Notes: generated from the letters alone by a model not told the origin. Shown: positions 54,403 to 63,262, counted from the stretch's first letter. The stretch: DNA of 64,000 bases from Roseiarcus sp963772555 (GCA_963772555.1 CAVYXQ010000008.1:62001-126000); one strand, 5' to 3'. Translations and numbers: made by a program.

Positions 54403-54714
54403 GTTCTTCCTTGACACGCCGAATGCTGCAATGGATTGATGTCGGGAATGAGCGCTAAGACGGCTGCTTCGAGGCCGGGGGTGGTTTTAGCAAGTCGCCG
54501 CCGCCGAGGAGGAAGGGAACGCATGGAGAGGACTCGGTTGGGCGTGCGACAGGCATCAATTTTGCCGAGCGCGACTGCGGTTCGCACTGGAGATGCGTCC
54601 CCTCTCATCCATGTCGAGAAACGGGAAGACGATTGCCGGTCGTCGTTGGACGACTATGCCCTGGAGCCTCAAGCTCGGCACGCTCAATTTCGATAAGACA
54701 GGGAACGAAACTCG

Positions 54715-56013
54715 GTGGGAGAACTCGTAAGCGTGGCGATTGTGGGATGCGGCGGCATGGGGCGACGTCATCTCGCCGGATTGGCCGAACTTGCCCGAAC
54801 CGAGCATAACAACGTTCGTCTGGCGGCGGTCTGCGATCTCGATGAACGCAAAGGCGAATCCTTGGCGGACGAGGCCGTCAATCTCTTGGGTGTGAGACCG
54901 AAGGTGTTTACCGATGTTGCCCGAATGTCGAAGGAGGTTGACGGGCTGGTCGGCGCGGACTGCACCACAGACACAACCGCCCATCATCGAGTCAGCGCCG
55001 CGCTCCTGGATCTCGGATTGCACACGATGTGCGAAAAGCCGCTGGCGCTCACCATACGAAGCTGCGATCACATCATCTCCGCCGCCCATCGAAGCGGAAA
55101 GATATTGTCCGTTGCCGAAAATTTCCGACGTGATCCCATCAATCGCTTGGTCCGGGCGTTGTTGGACGACGATGCGATCGGAAAACGGCAGTTTGTCATG
55201 GAGACCAGCGTAGAGGGGCGGGACAATATGTTCATCACCCCCTGGCGGCATATGAAACTCTCCGGCGCACTCACCCTCGACGCGGGTGTGCATAACGCTG
55301 ACATCCTGCAATATTATTTCGGCGCCCCTACGAGCGCATTCGGACAAACTCGACTCTTTGAACAGACCCGGCGCAAAGGGTCCGGCGCTGGCCCGGGCGG
55401 GTACTGGGAAGCATGGGCGAAAGACTTTCCGGAGACGATCAAACCGACGGGCGAGGACGCAATGTTCGGTATGATCAACTTCGAAAATGGCGCGATTGGA
55501 CAGTGGACCTTCCACCATGCCGGTCACGGTCAACCGTTCCGCCACCGCATGGTCTTTGGCGCCCGTGGCTCAATCGCGGCGCCTGGGGATCGCAACGGGC
55601 GTCCCTTGCGGCTCACGCTTGACGATGGAACGGACATCGACGACGAGCGCGTGCTCGAATATGCGCCAAACTACTGCTTGTCTCCGGTTGCCGCCGAACT
55701 CTTCGGCGGCGAGCGCATTTGGAAGTACGACTTTGATTTTGTCACCACCGACCGGAAGATCATCGCGCTCGAGTACCACGAGTTTGCCGAGTGCGTGCGC
55801 AATGGCGCACAGCCGGAAGTCGACGGCGCCGTCGCGAAACGGGCAATCGCTCTCGTCTATGCGCTCTTCGAATCTCAAATCGCAGGGCGCCCGGTTACGA
55901 TCGAAGAGGTCGAATCGGGACGTGTCGACGCCTATCAGCGCGAGATCGACGAGCATATTGGTCTGATCGACCGCCAAGCGCCGGCAGCGGCGGCTTCACA
56001 CATCGAAGTGTAG
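54715..56013 (+). CDS. Gfo/Idh/MocA family oxidoreductase
   Basis: The 432-residue protein has an N-terminal Rossmann domain (VAIVGCGGMGRRHLAGLAEL), the family catalytic motif MCEKPLAL, and a C-terminal domain with LTLDAGVHNADILQYYFG, where the Asp and His are expected at the active site. Such enzymes oxidise or reduce sugars or inositols with bound or free NAD(P). The start is a GTG with AGGGAAC upstream. It heads a plus-strand gene run with the dehydratase, lactonase and SDRs. Confidence 0.9.
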   Translation: MGELVSVAIVGCGGMGRRHLAGLAELARTEHNNVRLAAVCDLDERKGESLADEAVNLLGVRPKVFTDVARMSKEVDGLVGADCTTDTTAHHRVSAALLDLGLHTMCEKPLALTIRSCDHIISAAHRSGKILSVAENFRRDPINRLVRALLDDDAIGKRQFVMETSVEGRDNMFITPWRHMKLSGALTLDAGVHNADILQYYFGAPTSAFGQTRLFEQTRRKGSGAGPGGYWEAWAKDFPETIKPTGEDAMFGMINFENGAIGQWTFHHAGHGQPFRHRMVFGARGSIAAPGDRNGRPLRLTLDDGTDIDDERVLEYAPNYCLSPVAAELFGGERIWKYDFDFVTTDRKIIALEYHEFAECVRNGAQPEVDGAVAKRAIALVYALFESQIAGRPVTIEEVESGRVDAYQREIDEHIGLIDRQAPAAAASHIEV

Positions 56014-56061
56014 CGTCGGCGACCGGGTCCACTGAAATCTGACTTCGGATGGAGCGATCTG

Positions 56062-57171
56062 TTGAAAATCGATCGGATTGTTCCTTATCTAGCCGATAAC
56101 TGTCTCCTTATCCGCGTCTACACGGACGAAGGCCTGGTGGGCACAGGGGAGGCCGGCCTCTGGGCGCATCACCGCCTCGTATTCGAAGCAATCAAAGACC
56201 TGTCGGACTATTTTATCGGCAGGGATCCCGGCGCCATCGAGCATCATTTCCAGGCGGTTACCCGCAACGCCCACTTTTCAGGACCGATCCTGTTCGCCGC
56301 TTTGAGCGGCATCGATATTGCCTTGTGGGACATCTTGGGGAAGTCGGTTGGCAAGCCGGTTCATGAGTTGCTTGGCGGTTCGTGCCGCGAAAAGGTCAAG
56401 GTCTTCGCCAACGTCACCGGTGTTACGGTCGACGAACATGTCGATAGCGCGCTGGCGGCAATCGCTTCCGGATACACCTCAATTCGCGCCATGCCATTTC
56501 TTCCCGAATGGGAAAAGCAAAGCTCTGCGCAGTACATCGGCAAAGCGGCAGAAATCGTTCGCTCGGTTCGAGAAGCAGTTGGCTACGAGATAGATCTTGG
56601 GGTCGAAATCCATCGAAATTTGGCGCCGGACGAATCGATCATCCTGGCGCGTGAGCTCGAACCCCTCCGCCTGCTCTATTACGAGGACCCGGTGGCCCCC
56701 GAGAGTCTCCAAGCCTTGCAATACCTGGCCGGCCACGTGGACATTCCCATCGCGTCCGGCGAGCGCTGCTACAGTCTCTTCCAGTTCAAGGATCTTCTCG
56801 ATACGCGGGCAGTCTCGATGATTCGCCCGGATCTTTCGCTGGCCGGTGGGTTCACGCAATGCAAAAAGATCGCGGCGTGCGCCGAAGCGTCGCTTGTCAA
56901 TATCTTCCCCCATCTCATGGGTAGCCCTGTCAACTTTGCCGCTTTTGTCCAATTCGCCGCCTCCATCCCTAACTACGCCCTGATGGAGACGGGCTCACCC
57001 CTCCTCAATGAAATCGTCGATATCCCGCTCACGATCGAGTTTGGTTATGTGACCGTTCCGGATCGGCCGGGAATTGGGGTTCAACTCAAAGAGGAGGTCT
57101 TGAGTAAATTCCCCTATCGTCCCCACAGGATCAGGACGGCGACGCGAGGCGATGGTTCCGTCGCGCATTGA
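56062..57171 (+). CDS. enolase-superfamily sugar acid dehydratase (galactonate dehydratase-like)
   Basis: The 369-residue protein fits the mandelate racemase/muconate-lactonizing group and most resembles D-galactonate dehydratase. His184, Glu208 (YYEDPV), Glu234 (SGER) and His284 (FPHLMGSP) line up within one residue of the positions I recall for that enzyme. The first metal ligand, normally Asp, is Glu182 here. GERCYSLFQFKDLL and RPDLSLAGGFTQCKKIA are typical. It would dehydrate an aldonate to a 2-keto-3-deoxy acid. The start is a TTG with GGAG at good spacing. Confidence 0.87.
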   Translation: MKIDRIVPYLADNCLLIRVYTDEGLVGTGEAGLWAHHRLVFEAIKDLSDYFIGRDPGAIEHHFQAVTRNAHFSGPILFAALSGIDIALWDILGKSVGKPVHELLGGSCREKVKVFANVTGVTVDEHVDSALAAIASGYTSIRAMPFLPEWEKQSSAQYIGKAAEIVRSVREAVGYEIDLGVEIHRNLAPDESIILARELEPLRLLYYEDPVAPESLQALQYLAGHVDIPIASGERCYSLFQFKDLLDTRAVSMIRPDLSLAGGFTQCKKIAACAEASLVNIFPHLMGSPVNFAAFVQFAASIPNYALMETGSPLLNEIVDIPLTIEFGYVTVPDRPGIGVQLKEEVLSKFPYRPHRIRTATRGDGSVAH

Positions 57172-57251
57172 AACAGTCGTCGCACATCCGGCTCTGATCG
57201 GCCAAGCGCCGACGCTTTTGCTCGCGATAATCTTTCGAGGCTGATCGTGTC

Positions 57252-58379
57252 ATGGCGGTAGATCTGGTCTTTTGCGGCACCTACACCGACCCGAGCAGGC
57301 AGGCGGGATTTGAGGTGACGCCGGACAGGCCTGTGATGGGGATGACCGGTCCAACCGGATCGGAAGGCATCTACATTTTCCGACGTCATCGCGAGAGCGG
57401 TTCGTTGACGCTGATCAATACGGCGAGAGGAGTTGTAAATCCGACGTTCCTTTCCTTGGATGCCAGCGAGCGGTTTCTCTTCGCCGTGAATGAGGTCCGC
57501 GAATTTGGAGGAGAAGCTTCGGGAGCGGTCAGTTCCTTCGCAATCGATCGCGAGACCGGCGCACTCCGCTTCTTGAGCGAGGTGGCGAGCGGAGGTGGAA
57601 ACCCGTGTCATCTTTCGATGTCGCACTGTGGTCGCTTCCTTATGGTCGCCAATCATGAGGCCGGAAGCGTAGCGGTTTTTCCAGTGGCGGAAGACGGGAA
57701 ACTATCCGACAGAATCGATCTCCACATCGACGAGCCGAAAGATCACCGCAGGGCGCACGCCCACTTCATCACGTCGGATCCAGAAGGAACGTTCGTCCTG
57801 TCCTCCGATACGGGAACCGATCGCGTAATGATTTATCGCCAGGACAATAAGACCGGCAAGTTGACCGCCAACAATCCGGCTTGGGGGGAAACTCATTCAG
57901 GCGGCAGTCCGCGGCATCTCGCATTTAGCCCGAACGGAAGGTATCTCTTTGCAAACGGCGAAGCGGATCTCACGCTATCGGTATTTCGATACAATCCGGT
58001 TGGTGGCGTTCTTGATCACATCCAGCGCCTGCCGACGGTGCCGGAAGGAACCGACACACAACAGCTGTCAACTGCGCAGATGCTCGTCCATCCAAGTGGC
58101 CGACTCGTCTGTGTTGCGAATCGAGGAACGAACACAATCGCGATATTCCGGTTCGATGAGAATGCCGGGCAGGCCGCAATCAGCGCATTCGAGCCGACGC
58201 GCGGCAAGACCCCGCGTAATTTTCAGATCGATCCAACCGGGCGCCGGCTTTATGTCGCCAACCAAAACAGCAACAGCATCGAGTGCTTCGTCATCGATCA
58301 GGAAAACGCAAGGCTGCTGCACAAAGGGACGGTCGCGGCCGTCCCGGCGCCGACCTGCATCCAGTTCACCGCCACATGA
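57252..58379 (+). CDS. lactonase family beta-propeller protein (YbhE/Pgl type)
   Basis: The 375-residue protein is made of propeller repeats such as GGGNPCHLSMSHCGRFLMVANH, HFITSDPEGTFVLSSDTGTD, GGSPRHLAFSPNGRYLFANG and TPRNFQIDPTGRRLYVANQN. It has no signal peptide. The family hydrolyses 6-phosphogluconolactone or other sugar lactones. In this setting it should open the aldonolactone made by an aldose dehydrogenase, giving the dehydratase its substrate. It lies 80 bp after the dehydratase gene. Confidence 0.88.
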   Translation: MAVDLVFCGTYTDPSRQAGFEVTPDRPVMGMTGPTGSEGIYIFRRHRESGSLTLINTARGVVNPTFLSLDASERFLFAVNEVREFGGEASGAVSSFAIDRETGALRFLSEVASGGGNPCHLSMSHCGRFLMVANHEAGSVAVFPVAEDGKLSDRIDLHIDEPKDHRRAHAHFITSDPEGTFVLSSDTGTDRVMIYRQDNKTGKLTANNPAWGETHSGGSPRHLAFSPNGRYLFANGEADLTLSVFRYNPVGGVLDHIQRLPTVPEGTDTQQLSTAQMLVHPSGRLVCVANRGTNTIAIFRFDENAGQAAISAFEPTRGKTPRNFQIDPTGRRLYVANQNSNSIECFVIDQENARLLHKGTVAAVPAPTCIQFTAT

Positions 58380-58541
58380 CGAGCCGGCAAGGAGTTTGGG
58401 CGCCGTTTCGGATCCGTGAACCTCGTTGTCGCCTGAGACGAACGGTCGTCAGCGCCGTCCCACCGATGAGCAGGGGTCCTCGATAGACTGTGATCTTCAC
58501 GGCGCTTGATGGCGGCGCCATCGAAAGGAGATTGCCTGGAT

Positions 58542-59327
58542 ATGGGCAAGTCGTACCTCGAAGACCTTTTCTCTCTCAATGGACGTGTGGCTCTGGTGAC
58601 TGGCTCCAGTGGCGGCATAGGAGGCGAAATTGCCTATGCGCTGGCGATGGCGGGAGCTCGGGTCGCCCTTTCGGGGAGATCTACGGAACGACTGGAGCGC
58701 ACGCGCCAGAGGATCGAGAGCGATGGCGGGACCGCCATGCTCTTTCCCGGCGCGATCGAACGCGTCGAACTTATCGAACCGCTGGTGCGGAAGATCGCCG
58801 ACGAATTCGGACCGATCGAGATTCTGGTCAATTGCGCGGGCGTCAATCGCCGTGAGCCAATTCGCGACGTCAAGCCGGAGGCATTTTCGCATCTCGTCGA
58901 CGTCAACTTGCGCGCGCCGTACTTCCTGAGCCAGGCGGTTCTGTCTGGAATGATGGAGCGAGGCGGCGGCAAGATCATCAACATCGGTTCGCTCACGACC
59001 GGTTGGGGCGTCGGCAATCTCTCCGTCTATGGACTTACGAAGAGCGCAATTGGCCAAATGACCCGCGTGATGGCGGTGGAGTGGGCCAAACACAACATCC
59101 AGGTCAATTGTATTTGCCCTGGATGGATCAAGACTGAACTGACCCAACCCTTGTGGGCCGATCCGAACAAAGCTCGCTGGATTCTCGAACGAGTGCCGGC
59201 GGCGCGACCCGGTTTGCCAAACGACATCAGCGGTATGAGCGTCTATCTGGCGTCGCGGGCGGCTGATTATACCACAGGCCAGGTCATGTACGTGGACGGC
59301 GGATTCATGGCCGGCGGGCAATGGTGA
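58542..59327 (+). CDS. SDR family oxidoreductase (gluconate 5-dehydrogenase-like)
   Basis: The 261-residue SDR has LVTGSSGGIGGEIAYAL, ILVNCAGVNRREP, catalytic YGLTKSAIGQMTRVMAVEWA and an ending VMYVDGGFMAGGQW. The sequence resembles gluconate 5-dehydrogenase and 2-keto-3-deoxy-aldonate dehydrogenases. It could oxidise the dehydratase product. ATG 58542 is chosen (MGKSYLEDLFSLNGR); AAAGGAG lies a little far upstream. Confidence 0.86.
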   Translation: MGKSYLEDLFSLNGRVALVTGSSGGIGGEIAYALAMAGARVALSGRSTERLERTRQRIESDGGTAMLFPGAIERVELIEPLVRKIADEFGPIEILVNCAGVNRREPIRDVKPEAFSHLVDVNLRAPYFLSQAVLSGMMERGGGKIINIGSLTTGWGVGNLSVYGLTKSAIGQMTRVMAVEWAKHNIQVNCICPGWIKTELTQPLWADPNKARWILERVPAARPGLPNDISGMSVYLASRAADYTTGQVMYVDGGFMAGGQW

Positions 59328-59409
59328 CCGCCATTGCTCGCCTACGATAACGATACCTTCACGGATCAGCGCATCGCGGGAAACGGAACGAACTCAAAGG
59401 GGAGATAGG

Positions 59410-60225
59410 ATGAGATTGGCAGAGAAGCTGGCTCTGATCTCAGGGGGCAGTCATGGGATCGGCAAGGCGACCGCGCTTGCGTTCGCCAGCGCCGGCGCCG
59501 ATGTCGCACTGACTTATCGCGAGCGCGAGGCGGGCGCGAGGGAAACCGCAGCCCTTATCGAAGCCAAGGGTCGCCGGGCTCATGTTATGCAGGCGGACCT
59601 GACGAAACCCGACGACTGCAAACGAATTGTCGAAGAGACTATCAGCACGTTCGGGCGCCTCGATGTACTTGTTAACAATGCCGGTGGCGCCCGGCGTGGG
59701 GAACTTGCCGTCTTGCCGCTCGAAAGTTGGAAATACACATTTGATATCTGCGTCACGGCCGCATTTCTGACAAGCCAGGTTGCAGCTCAACACATGATTA
59801 GCCGTGCGCGAGGCGGGTCAATCATCAATATTTCTTCAGTACATTCGACCCACGTTTGGCCGAATTCGGCTCCTTACGGCGCCGCCAAAGCAGCGCTGAA
59901 CCACCTCACGAGGAGCATGGCTGTCGAATGGGCGCGATACGGCATCCGGGCCAATGCGATCGCGCCGGGGTACGTCAACACCTCGGAAACGGTTGAAGAA
60001 AAAGCACGGTACGAGGCCGGGGACAATTCTTCGGCGCCTTTTATCACGGCGCAACGCACAGCGAGACCGTCGGAAATCGCCGAGGTTGCCGTTTTCCTTG
60101 CGTCGGACGGGGCTTCGTACATATCCGGGCAGACGATTTTCGCCGACGGCGGACTTCTACTGCCGGCGATCACCACGGCCAAATTCATGAGCGGAGATCG
60201 AACCGGACGAGGTTTCGTCGGGTAG
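59410..60225 (+). CDS. SDR family oxidoreductase
   Basis: The 271-residue SDR has LISGGSHGIGKATALAF (Ser in place of the first Thr of TGxxxGxG), VLVNNAGGARRGE, catalytic YGAAKAALNHLTRSMAVEWA and an ending ISGQTIFADGGLLLP. It has a C-terminal extension of about 20 residues. It is the last gene of the island and is followed at once by the integrase relic. The substrate is presumably a pathway keto-acid or sugar. Confidence 0.87.
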   Translation: MRLAEKLALISGGSHGIGKATALAFASAGADVALTYREREAGARETAALIEAKGRRAHVMQADLTKPDDCKRIVEETISTFGRLDVLVNNAGGARRGELAVLPLESWKYTFDICVTAAFLTSQVAAQHMISRARGGSIINISSVHSTHVWPNSAPYGAAKAALNHLTRSMAVEWARYGIRANAIAPGYVNTSETVEEKARYEAGDNSSAPFITAQRTARPSEIAEVAVFLASDGASYISGQTIFADGGLLLPAITTAKFMSGDRTGRGFVG

Positions 60226-60303
60226 CTGTTGAACATCGACGCGCGCGAATGGCTCGACGAGCCCGAACAATTCATTGAAGCTGCAACCGAGTCGATCGCG
60301 CGG

Positions 60304-60444
60304 GAGCGGCTCGGGCACTCGAGCGTCAGCGCGACCATTCATCTCTCCAGCCGCGTGCTGCCGGGAATGCAGGCCGAGGCGGTCAGCCGTGTTGACGCCG
60401 CGTGGCGGGACGCGCTAAATCGACGAGGCAGGCCGAACTGCTAG
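60304..60444 (+). pseudogene. tyrosine recombinase (phage-type integrase) C-terminal relic
   Basis: The frame reads ERLGHSSVSATIHLSSRVL, then PGMQAEAVSRVDAAWRDALN. This is the C-terminal catalytic end of Xer/phage-type integrases (LGHSSV...TYSHVLPGMQ). The catalytic tyrosine position is Ser, and the rest of the protein is absent, so it is dead. It lies between the last SDR and tRNA-Trp, marking the right edge of the island. Confidence 0.7.
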
Positions 60445-60501
60445 CAAAATGGCGGCAACGGCGTGGGTGCCTCGGGGAGAACGGTTGCAAAATCAGTACG
60501 T

Positions 60502-60578
60502 AGGAGTGTAGCTCAATTGGCAGAGCACCGGTCTCCAAAACCGGGGGTTGCGAGTTCGAAGTCTCGCCGCTCCTGCCA
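60502..60578 (+). tRNA. tRNA-Trp (CCA), with one extra base in the T-loop
   Basis: The acceptor (AGGAGTG/CGCTCCT), D and anticodon arms pair well. The anticodon CCA is at 60535-60537, and the 3' CCA is encoded. The T-stem GCGAG/CTCGC encloses an 8-nt loop, TTCGAAGT (60555-60562), where 7 nt is the norm. The gene is 77 nt instead of the usual 76. It may be a variant or pseudo-tRNA, or hold an indel error. Confidence 0.85.
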
Positions 60579-60594
60579 TCGCCAAAGGCGATGC

Positions 60595-60668
60595 GCGGGC
60601 GTAGTTCAATGGTAGAACGGAAGCTTCCCAAGCTTCATACGAGGGTTCGATTCCCTTCGCCCGCTCCA
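60595..60668 (+). tRNA. tRNA-Gly (CCC)
   Basis: A 74-nt gene with acceptor GCGGGCG/CGCCCGC, anticodon stem GAAGC/GCTTC, loop TTCCCAA with anticodon CCC at 60627-60629, T-loop TTCGATT, and encoded CCA. All arms pair, with one G-T pair in the T-stem. It begins 16 bp after tRNA-Trp. Confidence 0.95.
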
Positions 60669-60720
60669 ACGCTTAGCCTGAAGCCACATTCCGCGTGAAT
60701 TGCGGAACGCGAAGAATACG

Positions 60721-62097
60721 CTACGGGTGGACCGGCTCAACCTGCGGCTCGGTGAAGGGTTCGGTGCGGTGCACCACGTTCTCCTCATAAAGCTGGACAA
60801 TGTCCTCATCCGACAGACCGAGCAACTTCGACAGCACGTCGTTCGTGTCCTCGCCGACGGCCGGCGCGCCGCGCCAGACTCGTCCCGGCGTCAGCGACAT
60901 CTTTGGCACGACGCCATAAACGCGGATCGGGACGCCCGACTGGCGGTCCAGCACCGGCACGGTCATTTCGCGCGCGCGATAATGCTCGTCACTGTACTGA
61001 TCCGGGGTCCCGAAGACGCGCGCGCAGCCGATCCTGGCCTTGTTGAGCGCCGTCTCGACCTCGAGCGCCGAACGCGCGGCGCAATATTCGCGTAGGCGAC
61101 GGTCGAGTTCCTTTCCCTTTTCGGAATTGACCGCGGCTGCGTCCTTGGAGCAGGCGTCATAGGTGTAAACTTTCGGATCGAGGCCCAGAAACGGCGGCAA
61201 CCGGTTGAAAATCGCGCCGCCGACGGCGCCGATGAACACCCAGCCGTCGTTGCACATGAAGGTATCGTAGGGCTGAAAGCCAGGCGCGCGGTTGCCGGTG
61301 TGTCCGTAGGTCAGCCCCTCGCCGGTGTAGAGCGGCATGAGGTTGCCTTGCGTTTGCGCCACGGCCTCATATTGGGCGAGGTCGACGACTTGCCCCCTGC
61401 CGGTCTTCTTGACCTCCCACAGCGCCATCATGGTCGAGGCCCAGCCGGTCAGCGCGGTCATGTAGTCGCCGGTGTAGACCTTAGCGCGCTGCGGCGGTCC
61501 GCCGGGGTCGCCGGTGACGTTCATCATCCCGCCAAACGCCTGGGCGAGCGCGTCGTAACCGGGCCGCCCGAGATGGTCCTCCTTGCCGAATTGGCCGTAG
61601 GTGCTCACCCGAACGATGACGAGAGCCGGATTGACAGCGAGCGCCAGCTCATTGCTGATGCCGGCCCGCTCACAGGTGCCGGGCGCCGACGATTCCATCC
61701 AGACGTCGGAAATCTTCCATAGCGCCATCAAGAGCTCGAGCCCCCGCGCCTGCTTCAAATCCAGGCCCAAGGAAAGCTTGTTTCTCATCATTTCCGCTTT
61801 GTCGCAGCCATGAATCCGCGGTCCGCGGGTCAAAAAAGGAGCAAGCCAGCGAAAGGTGTCGCCGCCGGGCCGTTCGACATGAACGACCTCGGCCCCGAAC
61901 TCGGCGAGCTTCGTGCCGATGTACGGCTGCGCGATGATGACTCCCGTGCTGACCACGCGAACGCCTTCGAGCGGGCCGAAGGCAGGGACCACCATCGGCG
62001 TCGCGGGGCGGGGCAAGCGCTTGATCCACTCGGGAACCGTTTTTCGCAGTTCCACGATCTGATCTTCATTTTTGATGAGCCGCGGATCGTGCTCCAT
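60721..62097 (-). CDS. CaiB/BaiF class III CoA-transferase
   Basis: The 458-residue protein has the family pattern GPLEGVRVVSTGVIIAQPYIGTKLAEFGAEVVHVERP, KLSLGLDLKQARGLELL and the catalytic Asp182 in GRPGYDALAQAFGG. It moves CoA between carboxylic acids through an aspartyl-CoA intermediate. The relatives I recall include carnitine-CoA transferases, but the acid used here is unknown. ATG 62097 is preceded by GGGGAGGGGGG. Confidence 0.9.
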   Translation of the reverse strand: MEHDPRLIKNEDQIVELRKTVPEWIKRLPRPATPMVVPAFGPLEGVRVVSTGVIIAQPYIGTKLAEFGAEVVHVERPGGDTFRWLAPFLTRGPRIHGCDKAEMMRNKLSLGLDLKQARGLELLMALWKISDVWMESSAPGTCERAGISNELALAVNPALVIVRVSTYGQFGKEDHLGRPGYDALAQAFGGMMNVTGDPGGPPQRAKVYTGDYMTALTGWASTMMALWEVKKTGRGQVVDLAQYEAVAQTQGNLMPLYTGEGLTYGHTGNRAPGFQPYDTFMCNDGWVFIGAVGGAIFNRLPPFLGLDPKVYTYDACSKDAAAVNSEKGKELDRRLREYCAARSALEVETALNKARIGCARVFGTPDQYSDEHYRAREMTVPVLDRQSGVPIRVYGVVPKMSLTPGRVWRGAPAVGEDTNDVLSKLLGLSDEDIVQLYEENVVHRTEPFTEPQVEPVHP

Positions 62098-62525
62098 GCC
62101 CCCCTCCCCATTTTTCGCGCGCATCGCCAACGGTTGGGTTCGCCGCGAACGGGCGATGTTGCCCTATGGCCTCTCTTCCGACAAGTCGATCATGCGTTGC
62201 CGCAGCGGACGAATGGGCTTGTCGGGTATCGCGAAAGCTCCGGTCTCCCATCGGCCTCGACCACGCGATCTTGAGACAGGCCGAGACCTTCGCCGTGCCG
62301 TTCAGCCCGCGTGAGGCTCCTCAGTCCTTCCCGCGGCCACGGGCGAGCGGTCTTGCCTATGCGAACAACGACCCGTTCGGCCCGATGTGGCGAACCGGTC
62401 AAATCGAGATCGCAACAGCCGCATTAGGGTCTTTGGCCCTGGCTGCTTTAGGGCGGCCCTGCAGGCGCCAACGCTCGCCGGTTTTATTCGCCAGGGCCTC
62501 GGGTTTGACAGAATCGGAGAAGAGG
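62098..62525. other. intergenic region without a visible gene
   Basis: About 430 bp upstream of the cyclic-nucleotide-binding gene. The downstream frame is open through most of it, but the translated sequence is arginine- and proline-rich with no family character. I treat it as non-coding and as holding the divergent promoters. Confidence 0.45.
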
Positions 62526-63095
62526 GTGGAATTTCCGGCGACGCGGGAGGTGATCCGGCAAGTGTCGATTTTCGTCTTCGGGCTGCTCACGGACGCCGAA
62601 GTTGCGTGGATGGCGCAAGCCGGCGTGCAGCGACCGATCCGGGGCGGGGAAATCCTCGTCGAGGAAGGACGGCCGGCGGATTCCGTGATCTTCCTGTTGC
62701 AGGGCGAATGCGTGGTCACCGAGCGCGCGGCAGGAGAGATTGCGCGGCTGGGGGTCGGCGAGGTCGTCGGGGAAATCTCGTTCCTGGATGCTGCGCCGCC
62801 CTCCGCGACCGTGACGGCCGTCGGCGACGGACTGGCCCTCTTCCTCGACAAGGAAACGCTGGCGCACAGGCTGGAGGCCGACATCGCCTTCGGCTGCCGC
62901 TTCTACCGCGCCCTGGCGATCTTCCTGGCGCATCGAATGCGCGAAACAATGCGGCGGATGGGCGACCGCGGGCCGCCCGACCCTGACCCGCAACCTGCCG
63001 CCAAGGACGAACTCGATTCCCGCAGCCTGGGCGTCGTGTCGAAGGCCCGGGACCGGTTCGACCGGTTGCTCAAAAACTTGGTCGGCGAGCGCTGA
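62526..63095 (+). CDS. cyclic nucleotide-binding (Crp-like) domain protein without HTH
   Basis: The protein has about 189 residues with a cNMP-binding beta roll: GGEILVEEGRPADSVIFLLQGE, IARLGVGEVVGEISFLDAAPPSATVTAV. A long helical tail follows (FYRALAIFLAHRMRETMRRMG) and ends without a DNA-binding HTH. It may act as a sensor or partner subunit. The GTG at 62526 has GGAGAAGAGG upstream. Longer starts are possible but lack conservation-like character. Confidence 0.75.
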   Translation: MEFPATREVIRQVSIFVFGLLTDAEVAWMAQAGVQRPIRGGEILVEEGRPADSVIFLLQGECVVTERAAGEIARLGVGEVVGEISFLDAAPPSATVTAVGDGLALFLDKETLAHRLEADIAFGCRFYRALAIFLAHRMRETMRRMGDRGPPDPDPQPAAKDELDSRSLGVVSKARDRFDRLLKNLVGER

Positions 63096-63262
63096 TTGTG
63101 CTGCTCCCACGCGCTTGGCCCGAAGAGGGCGTACCGTCACGCTTCGGTTTGCTCCCAAACTCCAAGGCGTTCCTCCACCTCGACGCCAAGGTAGCGAACC
63201 AGGCTCTCGAGCTTCGTTCGGCCCACCAGGAGCTCCACAGCGCGTAGGTTTTGGTCGGCCGA

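Larger units (their letters stand above)
54112..54714. other. regulatory/non-coding gap before the Gfo/Idh gene
   Basis: About 600 bp without a gene I can defend. It holds two operator-like sites. A 45-codon frame (ATG 54593 to stop 54730) with a fairly protein-like end (TTMPWSLKLGTLNFDKTG) overlaps the next start. It may be a leader peptide or chance. Confidence 0.4.

Noticed and set aside
39503..60700. Direct repeats of a tRNA 3' end flanking the island
   Set aside because: I compared the tRNA-Trp and tRNA-Gly ends with 39.5-39.9 kb and found only loose similarity (GGTTCGCCTGCCGCTCCC near 39533), which is not enough to call an att site.
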